From contig NZ_JONS01000029.1 of the NCBI RefSeq assembly GCF_000711965.1, positions 1 through 49,029 of the forward strand: a stretch of DNA of 49,029 nt. Direction: 5' to 3'. Origin of the DNA: Actinomyces israelii DSM 43320. GTDB lineage: Bacteria > Actinomycetota > Actinomycetes > Actinomycetales > Actinomycetaceae. Positions 42,401 to 49,029 of the stretch are shown here, in pieces; positions within the stretch are counted from its first letter, which is position 1; each line of letters starts with the position of its first letter. The notes beneath the pieces were generated by a model. The model ran no database searches. It was not told where the DNA came from and worked only from the letters and a program-made list of their open reading frames with translations. The position numbers and the translations under genes are program-made.

Positions 42401-44818
42401 CAGGGCGGCGTTGGCGTCGCGGCGCAGCACGTCATCGCGGCGGTGGTCGGGCCGCTTCAGCATGGTCTTGCGCCAGGTCCTCATGGCCTTGGCACCCGCC
42501 GGGTCGAGTTCCTTGGCCTGCTTGGCGTCGGCCACGGCGCCCCAGGTGGCCGAGGGCAGGAGGAAGTGGTGGACCTGCCCGGTGCCCAGGGTCCCCAGGG
42601 GCACGGCGGCCAGTCCCTGGTCCGTGGGGACCTCCTTGCTGTGCAGGGTCCTGGCCTTGCGCAGGGCGACCAGGTCGTAGGTGGCGCGGCGGGCTCCGAT
42701 GAGGGAGTTGCCGCGCCTGAGGTGGAGGCCGAACCAGGGGGCGGCCAGGTGGGGCTGCATGACGTTGAGCCACATGGAGACCTCGGCCAGCTCCACGGCG
42801 GTGGCGTTGAGGTCCACGCCGTAGACCCGGTGCAGGGCGATCCATGCCTTGACGCGGCGCCGCTCGGAGGGCAGCCGGTCGGCGTCGATCGTCTGCCCGA
42901 GCTCCTTCTGCCTGCGCTCCAGGTAGGCCTCGGCGAGCTGGTTGACGGCCTCGTTGGCGAAGGCCCCTGATCCCAGGGCGGGTTCGCACACGCGCACGCC
43001 CAGGACCTCTGCGGCGGTCGTGTCCTCAGTGAAGAGCTCGGCCAGGGAATGGCGCACCACGCACTGGGTGAGGACCTCGGGGGTGTAGTAGGAGGCGGAG
43101 CGCTCACGGTCGCGTCCTGACAGGCGGTAGGCGAACTCCCCCGCGCCGTAACGGCGGATGCGTCTCTCCCCCGTCGTCGGGTCCGTCACCCTCACAATGT
43201 CGGAGTCCGCGTAGCGGCCCGAGCTCGCCTCGGGCACGAGCCAGGAGCCCTTGGAGGCGTCCCCGCCCTTGGCGACCTCCACCATCGGCTGGGTGGTGAG
43301 GACCCCGGAGTAGGACATGAGACCCTCGTAGACGGCGCCGAGCTGGTTAATGCCCAGGTTCGCGTACGAGATCCACCCGCCGCGCCTGCGCGCCCCGCGT
43401 GATCCTTTGCCCGTGGGGGTGGACAGCAGCAGGAGGCGGAGCACCCGGTGGAGGGCGGCGTCGGAGAGCCAGTGGCGCACCCGGCCGTCCGTGCCGTCAA
43501 TGAGCGAGGTGCGGGAGCGGGCGAACAGGTCCGCGCGCAGGTCCTCCACCGGCATCTCCTGCACGCCGGGGACGTCACCGGACACCAGGCGGAAGAGGAC
43601 GTCGAGGGAGGCGTGGATGTGGTGGGTGCGCGCGGCGGAGGCGGGCAGCTCCTCCAGGCACAGGTCGCGCAGCCGGTCCAGGCCGTAGCCCGAGGCGTAG
43701 TCGTCCGACGCCGTGGGCAGGACGCCCAGCTCCGGGTGGGCCTCGGCGAACAGGAGGAAGAGCAGCCGGTACAGGAAGCGCAGGGACTGGCGGGCCAGCT
43801 CGCCCGGAAGGTCCGGGTCCAGGAGGTCCTCGTCCTCCCCGGCCTCGCGCATGGAGCGCACCACGTCGCCGGCGACGATCTCCACGCTGCGGCGCAGGCC
43901 GTCGCGCAGCTCGGCGGAGACCCCCACGGCGTGGTTGGTGGAGTCCTGGGTCAGGGAGTCCATGACGGTGGTGCCCTCGGGTGTGGGCAGGAGGACCTCG
44001 CCGCTCATGAGCCCGGCCACGCGGGCCAGGCCGCCTGACGTCGTCGCCTCCCGGCGCTCCATGGCGGTCACCAGGTCCAGGGCCAGGTAGCGGCCCTCGG
44101 ACCAGCGCGGGGCGTCGGTGAGCAGGGCCCAGCGGCCTGCCAGCACCAGGGCGTAGCGGGCAGCGGCGTCGGAGGCGAAGAGCTCGGACAGGGCCCGGGC
44201 CACGGTGAAGACGGGCTCCGGCTTCCCGCTCGCACTCGTGCGGCTCAGGGGCGTCACGAGCTCCCCGGTTCCGGGCGGCGCCTGGTCCGCCGCCCCGCCT
44301 GGCGCCCGCTCCTCGGCCAGCAGGTCCCCGATCCCGTCCGTCGCGCAGGCCTCCAGCACCACGAGGGCGTGGCCCCCGGGGCCGCGCACGTCCAGCAGCA
44401 CCGGGACCACGAGCTCGCGCTCGCCCTGGAGGGTGACCAGCTCGGTGCGGTGGCTCGTCTCCAGGACGGCAGCGGCCTCCTCGGAACCGGCGGTACCGGG
44501 CGGATCAGGGAGGAGGCCGAGAGCCTCCAGGAGGCGGTCGTGGGCGGGGGCCAGGAGGCGGGCGGAGGTCTGCCTGGCCGCGTCGTCACGCACACCGCCG
44601 GCCACCGCGCCGCCAGTCCCCTCGGTGGCGTCCAGGGCCTGGTGGACGGCACGCAGGTAGTCCCCCGACACTGAGAGCAGCCCGTGAAGGGGGTCGGCGC
44701 CGCCTGCCTTGGCCTGTGCGCGCCAGCCCTTGACCAGGCCGGAGAGTCGTGCCGGGAAGCCCTCGGCGAGCCAGTGGGCGGAGAGGAACTCGGTGTCGTT
44801 GACAATGACGTCGTCCAT
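39470..44818 (-). CDS. Giant N6-adenine DNA methyltransferase (PglX/DrmMI/Eco57I-like)
   Basis: A 1782-residue type II-G-style adenine methyltransferase. SAM motif I is VCEPALGSGAFANEAVNQL (near residue 610), then VYGVDLNATAVELAEVSMWL (near 660), and the catalytic motif IV DLQVGNPPWLKVSW (near 1064). The part after NPPW (about residues 1070-1430; DNA 40550-41600) should be the target-recognition domain and has much lower G+C than the rest. A hairpin-rich insertion follows at 40388-40492. In DISARM and BREX such enzymes mark host DNA so that it is spared. No nuclease motif is obvious in the N-terminal 600 residues. I start at ATG 44818, overlapping the upstream stop by 1 nt; GTG 44821 is the alternative. 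Confidence 0.88.
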   Translation of the reverse strand: MDDVIVNDTEFLSAHWLAEGFPARLSGLVKGWRAQAKAGGADPLHGLLSVSGDYLRAVHQALDATEGTGGAVAGGVRDDAARQTSARLLAPAHDRLLEALGLLPDPPGTAGSEEAAAVLETSHRTELVTLQGERELVVPVLLDVRGPGGHALVVLEACATDGIGDLLAEERAPGGAADQAPPGTGELVTPLSRTSASGKPEPVFTVARALSELFASDAAARYALVLAGRWALLTDAPRWSEGRYLALDLVTAMERREATTSGGLARVAGLMSGEVLLPTPEGTTVMDSLTQDSTNHAVGVSAELRDGLRRSVEIVAGDVVRSMREAGEDEDLLDPDLPGELARQSLRFLYRLLFLLFAEAHPELGVLPTASDDYASGYGLDRLRDLCLEELPASAARTHHIHASLDVLFRLVSGDVPGVQEMPVEDLRADLFARSRTSLIDGTDGRVRHWLSDAALHRVLRLLLLSTPTGKGSRGARRRGGWISYANLGINQLGAVYEGLMSYSGVLTTQPMVEVAKGGDASKGSWLVPEASSGRYADSDIVRVTDPTTGERRIRRYGAGEFAYRLSGRDRERSASYYTPEVLTQCVVRHSLAELFTEDTTAAEVLGVRVCEPALGSGAFANEAVNQLAEAYLERRQKELGQTIDADRLPSERRRVKAWIALHRVYGVDLNATAVELAEVSMWLNVMQPHLAAPWFGLHLRRGNSLIGARRATYDLVALRKARTLHSKEVPTDQGLAAVPLGTLGTGQVHHFLLPSATWGAVADAKQAKELDPAGAKAMRTWRKTMLKRPDHRRDDVLRRDANAALVEAFLENEAADQQTACAPVASVGSAGAGTAITEALFGGEIQQIDLAEQARRADEDRRRKAEKELRRRTVRRASQEERLIALAGRVERLWAIAARRLEVSEQEASRRIEVWGVPDALQAPPSTVTRERIENALADPDSMYQRLRTVMNAWCALSFWPLDRRHELPDWSEWLATLEDILGLDSVQTVDSERLVDQAGFDDLDLIERTERAETGMRSSVEFQVLHPWLATVREITEKEGFFHWELDFAQVFTRGGFDLQVGNPPWLKVSWKDNELLAEEDPWFCLEDRIPAAEFKERRNEVLRDEGAYSRYLAEVSSAAGQSVVLGDSIDHALLSSLQLNLYPLFMERTWRSTSENGIVGLLHPEGHFMDPKAGNLREVVYRRLRRHWYFENEASLFEEVDHHTSFSVNIYGSSREVAFIQAVGLQIIRTLEESLVESRFGEKPGIQLREGGWDRRPHSARIVRVDNSVLGVWGRLIDDSSVPASQARLMRPLLQDHQDVLTVLAQNSAMSGTWGIRVSRCWDEKGAKVDGTMSWESAIQSSWNEVILQGPHFYVGTPFAKNPREVVKHNSDYDPWDLEELPEFCIPRTNYQPAVAREQYEARIDRWNGVPSWGYWRVAVRRMTVPGLVRSLVPALIPVGAAHVNAVHSCTASTCAAPVHACQREESPRSGDSSGKLSAGFSPRPEDALATALMCGVWCSLPADYFVKVSGKSDLHTEFIEKLPAPTKHPAWRYLLLRTLRLNCLTRDFEPLWKALAPLTDPEDAWTPAFADWPALAVGKRARAEAPHPADPGAGEEPITWDHAGDLGLSTWTMDTPLRSDYERRAALVETDALGAIMLGLTAEQLCLIYRAQFGVLRKYEHTMWFDALGHQIARHHQAYGVHQDKTDYPTLMSYIQDMEKAGLDPCADQPPETWYEDGPYTDFLSRYEAPFTKADREAEMTAAHAEFCRRLAAAGLTDADGRPLGDGGQGAQEGRPGS
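40388..40492. repeat. Palindromic double hairpin inside the methyltransferase gene
   Basis: Hairpin 1: 14-bp perfect stem, CGAAGAATCGCCGC (40388-40401) with 40405-40418, 3-nt loop. Hairpin 2: 27-bp arms 40437-40463 and 40466-40492 with one mismatch and a 2-nt loop. A 13-bp direct repeat GCGTTGACATGCG occurs at 40418-40430 and 40473-40485. The whole stretch is read in frame and encodes about 35 residues including SCTASTCAAPVHACQ. Confidence 0.9.
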
Positions 44819-47800
44819 CACATGCTCCTGGGGACGATGACGGCCAGCAACCGGACATGGGGCTCCCCTGTCACCTGCATGGAGGTGATGAGGTCGTCAA
44901 TGCCCTGGGCCGTGCGTTCAATGCGCTCCCGTCTCGCGCGGGAGACCGATGGCAGGGTCAGGTGGTCCAGGCTCTCCTGGTGCCAGACGGACAGGCGTTC
45001 GCGGTCGGCCGCCAGGCGCGCGTCGAAGTCGCCCTCGAACTCCGCACGGCGCCTGCGCAAGGCGGTGGTGGCGGCTTCCAGTGCCACGGGAACGCCCGGG
45101 CGCAGCCGCTCCAGGAGCTCCTCCTCCAGCGCGCCCGTGTTAATGGCGCGGTCGTCCAGGCCCGCACGGCGCAGGAGGGTCACCATGTCCTCGATCCCGA
45201 CCACGGACGGACCGGCCGAGCTGGTGCGCCCCGCGTCCTCGACGCCGGATCCCCGGGAGCCTTGCCCGGTGTCCGGCAGTGCCACGCCCACGGCGTCCAG
45301 GCTCGCAATGACCACCTGCCCGGCGCCGTTGGCCCAGGTCGCCTGCGTCAGGTAGGTGGGCTGGTCGACCTCGCCGGTCACCACCAGGGCGGTGCCGCGC
45401 TCGGTGACGCCCAGGCCCCGGTCGGCCGCCCACTCGGCCACCGGGTGGGCGGGGGTGAGGAACTGGACGTCCGGCCAGGCGTCACCGGAGCTGGTGGACT
45501 CCTGGGCGGCCTGCAGGCGCCTCTCGGCCAGCGGGCCCGAGCCGGTCACCGCGATGGCGTCCAGGACCGAGTCCTCGCCGCGCACGAGCTCCCGTGGCAG
45601 GTTGCGCAGACGGGTGCGCAGGCCTGAGCGGAGCGCCACCGCGGAGTCCGTGCGCAGCTCCAGGAGGTCGTGCTTGCTGTCCCGGCGCACCTGGAACTCC
45701 TCGCGCTCAGCAGGGGTCATCGTCCCGCGCAGGACCGCGGCGACGTAGTCGTCGTCATCGGCGAAGAGGCGTGCCACCTCAGCGGTGCCGCTCGGTGCGC
45801 CGTCGTGGTGGTGGTCTGTGCGCGCCACCGGGGGCTGCACGTCCGGGGACTGCGCGTCCGGGGGCCGTGTACCCGCCGGTGCGTTGCCACCGGGCGCGTC
45901 TCCGGCCAGCCCCAGGGCGACGCGCAGGAACGGGTTGTCGGCGACGACCCGGGCGGGGGCCGCGGAGACGTCCTCGACGGTGCGCCCGCGCGCCAGGGCG
46001 TCCATGACCGCGCGCTCCTCCAGGCCGCCGTCGTACTCGGTGACGTCCAGGTCCATGAGCACCCCGGCGTCTCCTAGTGCGCGGTTGGCCTCGTGCTCCT
46101 TGGTGAGCAGGGAGGTGACCACGCGGACCTCGCTCGTGGCGTCCTCGTCAGCCAGGGCCAGGGCGTGGATCGCGGGGGCGTGGCGCTGCCCGTAGCGGTC
46201 GATGCGCCCGTTGCGCTGCTGGAGGCGGATAAAGGACCAGGGGACGTCGTAGTGCACGAGCAGGTGGCACTGCTTGTGCAGGTTGAGGCCCTCGGAGGCC
46301 ATGTCCGAGGCCAGGAGCACCCGGATCGGGGAGCGCTTCTGGCCGAAGGACTCCACAGTGGACTGGATGGTGTCGTCGGACTGGCTGGCGTAGAGGGTGC
46401 GGACCGCGTCCTTGGGCATGTGCAGGCGGCCGGGGAGCTCACGCGCCAGCATCTCAATGGTGTCAATGCGTTCGGAGAAGACGACGACACGGGTGTCGCT
46501 GTCCCGGCCCACGCCGAGCTCCTTCAGGAGGGAGGTGAGCGCCCTGGTCTTGGCCGGGGCAGTCACTTGGGCGGTCAGGGAGTCCAGACGGGTCAGGGCG
46601 CGCCGCTCAGCGGTCTGGGCGGCGCCGTTGGCGCCCGACAGGGTGCGCAGGCGGTTGGCGATGGTGGAGCGCAGGGCATGCGGGGAGGACAGGAAGGCCT
46701 TGAACAGGGTCCAGGGGAAGAGCGTGCGGCCCCGGCCGGTCACGGGGGCGGACCCGCCCGCGGGGTGGAGCCACACGGAGTCCAGCTCGGCCATGACCTC
46801 ACGCTCGGCGGCGCCGGGGGCCACCGGGTGGACGGTCGGCTGGAGGCGCTCACGCCAGCGGTCAGCGATCTCGGAGCGCACCTCCGGGCTGCCGCGGTGG
46901 CGGCGCACGTAGAGGTGGGCGATGTCAGCCGAGGAGTAGGAGCGGGGGTCGGCGATCGCCGTGGGGTCCAGCAAGGAGACGAGCTCGGCGAAGGACTCCG
47001 CGCTGCCGTTGTGGGGCGTGGCCGAGGCCAGGACGAGGGCGTCGGAGTTCGCCGCCAGGATCCGGGCCAGCTCGTTGTTCTGGGTGCCGCGGTTGATGAG
47101 GTTGTGGCACTCGTCGATGACGACGGCGTCCCAGCGGTGGGAGCGCAGGTGGTGGCGGTACAGGTGCGGGTTCTTCAAGGTGTCGATGGAGACGATCACC
47201 CGGTGGAAGTAGGCGAAGGGGTTGCGTCCGGCGGGCAGGTCCCGCTGGACGCGCTGGATGCCGGCGGAGTCCAGGCGCACCAGGGGGATGCCGAAGCGCG
47301 TGAACATCTCGTACTGGAACTGCTTGAGGACCGCGCGCGGCGTGACCACGAGGACGCGGTCCCCGCGGCCGCGGGCAATGAGCTCGGACAGGGCGATGCC
47401 GATCTCCAGGGTCTTGCCCAGGCCCACCGCGTCGCCGATCAGCAGGCGCGGGCGCAGGTTGGACAGCATGGTCCGGGCCGGGCGCAGCTGGTAGTCCAGG
47501 TGGTCCAGGAGGGCGCGGTGACCGGCGACCACGCGGGTGTCCGCCACCGGGACCGGGCTGCGGCGCATGACGGCGTCCAGCCACAGGCGCGTACTCAGGA
47601 ACGCCCCGGAGGTGTCCGGTACCAGGCGGACCTGACGCGGGTCGAGGCGCCGGACCTCGTCGATGGCGGAGAAGAAGGTGGCCTCGTGGTCCCGCACGAG
47701 CTCGGAGGCGCCCGTGACCTCCAGCCGCACGCCCGGGGTGGCCGGTGAGACCGTACGGACGATCCACTCCTCGTCGCGGATGACCACCCGCTCGCCGGTG

Positions 47801-47889
47801 GCGTAGGAGGAGAGCCCGTCGTCGGCCCGGGCGGCCGGGTGGCCGGACGGTCCGCCGAGTGGGTCCGGGACCGTGCCCGAAAGTTCCAT
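44818..47889 (-). CDS. SNF2-family helicase (DrmD-like)
   Basis: The 1023-residue protein is a superfamily 2 SNF2/HepA-type ATPase. It has LIGDAVGLGKTLEIGIALSE (Walker A, near residue 150), AVVIDECHNLINRG (DECH box, near 250), LVLASATPHNGSAESFAEL, and in the second lobe VVVFSERIDTIEMLAREL, LLASDMASEGLNLHKQCH and IRLQQRNGRIDRYGQ. A helical C-terminal 350 residues follow. It resembles DISARM DrmD, the first gene of class 1 DISARM, where it precedes drmMI as here. I start at ATG 47889 because GGAGGAG lies 6 nt upstream; the GTG at 47904 would include that ribosome site. It heads the six-gene operon. Confidence 0.88.
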   Translation of the reverse strand: MELSGTVPDPLGGPSGHPAARADDGLSSYATGERVVIRDEEWIVRTVSPATPGVRLEVTGASELVRDHEATFFSAIDEVRRLDPRQVRLVPDTSGAFLSTRLWLDAVMRRSPVPVADTRVVAGHRALLDHLDYQLRPARTMLSNLRPRLLIGDAVGLGKTLEIGIALSELIARGRGDRVLVVTPRAVLKQFQYEMFTRFGIPLVRLDSAGIQRVQRDLPAGRNPFAYFHRVIVSIDTLKNPHLYRHHLRSHRWDAVVIDECHNLINRGTQNNELARILAANSDALVLASATPHNGSAESFAELVSLLDPTAIADPRSYSSADIAHLYVRRHRGSPEVRSEIADRWRERLQPTVHPVAPGAAEREVMAELDSVWLHPAGGSAPVTGRGRTLFPWTLFKAFLSSPHALRSTIANRLRTLSGANGAAQTAERRALTRLDSLTAQVTAPAKTRALTSLLKELGVGRDSDTRVVVFSERIDTIEMLARELPGRLHMPKDAVRTLYASQSDDTIQSTVESFGQKRSPIRVLLASDMASEGLNLHKQCHLLVHYDVPWSFIRLQQRNGRIDRYGQRHAPAIHALALADEDATSEVRVVTSLLTKEHEANRALGDAGVLMDLDVTEYDGGLEERAVMDALARGRTVEDVSAAPARVVADNPFLRVALGLAGDAPGGNAPAGTRPPDAQSPDVQPPVARTDHHHDGAPSGTAEVARLFADDDDYVAAVLRGTMTPAEREEFQVRRDSKHDLLELRTDSAVALRSGLRTRLRNLPRELVRGEDSVLDAIAVTGSGPLAERRLQAAQESTSSGDAWPDVQFLTPAHPVAEWAADRGLGVTERGTALVVTGEVDQPTYLTQATWANGAGQVVIASLDAVGVALPDTGQGSRGSGVEDAGRTSSAGPSVVGIEDMVTLLRRAGLDDRAINTGALEEELLERLRPGVPVALEAATTALRRRRAEFEGDFDARLAADRERLSVWHQESLDHLTLPSVSRARRERIERTAQGIDDLITSMQVTGEPHVRLLAVIVPRSM

Positions 47890-48273
47890 CGCCCGCTCCT
47901 CCACCAGCTCCGGCCGTGACAGCTGGCAGAACCCTACCAGCGCGCCTCGACTGCCCCAGCGCCACAGTCAGCGCCTGCATCGCCCGTGACCATACCGCGA
48001 TGCGCACAACCGCGGGTGGGCTAAGGTGCGGAGTGACGGGGCTCGGGCGGGGCGCCGTCGGGAGACGGGTCGCCCCGGCACAGGGCCCGTGTTGTGCGTT
48101 CGCGGATGACCGTGCAGTGCGCTCGGGAGGCCCGGGTCGGGGCCCCGCCCCACGGCTCACACCCGCCCCGCGGCGCCCTCTTCGTCCCATCGTTGGGAAG
48201 CGTCGGACTCTGTTCGGACCGCCTGTGACCGGATGGGTTGCCCTGCAGGCGATCCCGCGCTCGGCACGGTCGT
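47890..48273. other. Upstream region of the defence operon, no gene
   Basis: About 380 bp, with no frame showing a family signature. It should contain the promoter of the six-gene operon. I could not fix -35 and -10 elements. Confidence 0.4.
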
Positions 48274-48600
48274 TCAGATCCGAGCCAGCCGGTCCTCAGC
48301 GGTCGGCGCGTCCTGAGTGAGCTCCTGCAGCGCGCTACGGGCTGTTTCTGGATCATCGCGCACCGCAGCGGCGAGCTGGATGTGCCTCCACGCAATGCGC
48401 CCGCATCTGATCGCGTTCTGCCACCCAGGCTGCGCGTCGACTCCGAACTCATTGATGAGGAGCTCGATGACGTCCTCCAGGCAGGGGCGGAACCGGGCCC
48501 CTCCGAGAGGGAAGTGGATCATCTGAAGGCCACGCGGAGAAGCGGGATCGAGGTCCTTCCTCTGAGCCGGTCGTGAGCACGCCCTGTCCGAGACGTACAT
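48274..48600 (-). pseudogene. Hypothetical protein, probable 3' remnant cut by insertion
   Basis: The last 80 residues look protein-like: LQMIHFPLGGARFRPCLEDV, IELLINEFGVDAQPGWQNA, IRCGRIAWRHIQLAAAVRDD. No family is recognised. The first 20 residues of the 108-codon frame are less convincing, and no good ribosome site precedes the ATG at 48600. The IS3-type sequence begins right there, so the true 5' end is likely displaced or lost. It could be a flank of the defence island. Confidence 0.5.
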
Positions 48601-48670
48601 GGCGTGCAGGAGTGAGGTGCCTGGTGTTTCTTGGACAGTGGTGGAAAGAGTACTGTTTTGAGAGATGAGG

Positions 48671-48676
48671 TATAAT
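48671..48676 (+). promoter_or_regulatory. Consensus -10 TATAAT, leaderless transposase
   Basis: A perfect TATAAT ends 6 nt before ATG 48683, so the transposase mRNA would start at the start codon. This supports choosing 48683 over the ATG at 48665, which would place the -10 inside the gene. Confidence 0.5.
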
Positions 48677-48682
48677 CTGATT

Positions 48683-49006
48683 ATGTCGGCACAGGGACTC
48701 AGTAGTGAGCTCGGGGAGCAGGTGGTCCTTGAGGTAGTCGAGAAGGACCGGACAATAGCCGAGGTGGCGAGGTCCTACGGGCTGGTTCCTCAGACGGTGG
48801 GAAACTGGGTCAAGAAATGGCGGAAGGACCACCCGGAGTCCGTGGACTCCGAGGTCGGTGCGGAGCAGTCGGCGGAGAGCAGGAGGCTGCGCGCCTGGCT
48901 GCGAGAGGCCAGGAGCTGGGAAGCGAGCTCCGAGAAAAGCGGCTTCCTTACCTTCGCCCAGAGGGTCCCGGTAGGCGCCCGGTACGCGCTGCGTCCACCG
49001 CGGTAG
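48683..49006 (+). CDS. IS3-family transposase OrfA, C-terminus altered
   Basis: The 107-residue product starts MSAQGLSSELGEQVVLEVVE and contains the helix-turn-helix TIAEVARSYGLVPQTVGNWV with KKWRKDHPE, the DNA-binding part of IS3 OrfA. Normally a leucine-zipper stretch follows (R.LR..L.E...E.EFLKKAAA). Here RRLRAWLREARSWEASSEKS departs from that pattern, and pieces of the expected FLKKAA..F sequence appear in another frame, so a frameshift or small deletion has probably damaged it. OrfB would lie beyond the window. Confidence 0.75.
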   Translation: MSAQGLSSELGEQVVLEVVEKDRTIAEVARSYGLVPQTVGNWVKKWRKDHPESVDSEVGAEQSAESRRLRAWLREARSWEASSEKSGFLTFAQRVPVGARYALRPPR

Positions 49007-49029
49007 ACAGGAAGCTACCCGATCACCAT

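Larger units (their letters stand above)
48600..49029 (+). mobile_element. IS3-type insertion sequence, left part (runs off window)
   Basis: The transposase gene at 48683 and its AT-richer upstream segment (48600-48682) look like the left end of an IS3-family element. The terminal repeat could not be fixed without the right end. The element abuts the truncated hypothetical gene. Confidence 0.6.

Overview
The window is GC-rich, mostly about 70% G+C, and reads as an actinobacterial chromosome. Gene content and protein style fit Actinomyces or a close relative: a PriA-type hisA beside hisH, an AmmeMemoRadiSam gene set, a twin-arginine lipoprotein and an infC-rpmI-rplT operon. No rRNA, tRNA or CRISPR array was seen. 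The genus is an inference; no 16S or marker comparison was possible.

Layout. 1-3.9 kb is a gene graveyard: an intact ATP-grasp gene sits between relics of TrmH, ABC-2 permease, GrpB, MerR and MFS genes, and its first 95 bp are repeated exactly at the window start. 4.0-7.5 kb is a four-gene amino-acid ABC importer (ATPase, binding protein, two permeases) preceded by an 11-codon leader peptide with four cysteines. This points to cysteine-responsive control and perhaps a cystine substrate. 7.8-9.7 kb is a decayed two-component system fused by deletions to a DUF418 membrane protein. 9.7-12.1 kb carries a TrmH-family RNA methyltransferase, a DUF4839 lipoprotein and a frameshifted PH-like gene. 12.4-13.9 kb is infC-rpmI-rplT, with an ATC start for infC, a leader attenuator and a strong end-of-operon terminator. 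14-20.7 kb holds an SseB-like gene and the histidine genes hisC-hisB and hisH-hisA, split by a divergent polysaccharide-deacetylase lipoprotein. 21.2-26.6 kb holds the Memo, AMMECR1 and radical SAM genes and a CPA1 Na+/H+ antiporter, with an iterated roughly 22-bp motif in inverted orientation at both ends.

27-48 kb is a defence island. Its core is a tightly coupled six-gene operon on the minus strand: SNF2 helicase (DrmD-like), giant N6-adenine methyltransferase with a low-GC target-recognition patch, DprA-like protein, ComFC-like phosphoribosyltransferase, 2178-aa YprA-family helicase with DUF1998, and a RelE-UvrD fusion helicase. Every junction overlaps by 1-4 nt except one 6-nt gap. A truncated DrmC-like phospholipase D relic, an HTH regulator and an unrecognised lower-GC gene lie downstream. 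This is related to DISARM, and to the Druantia/ARMADA branch of YprA helicases, but it carries a competence-type DprA/ComFC pair and a RelE-UvrD fusion that classical DISARM lacks. It is the best candidate for an undescribed system here. The right edge is an IS3-type insertion that seems to truncate a hypothetical gene.
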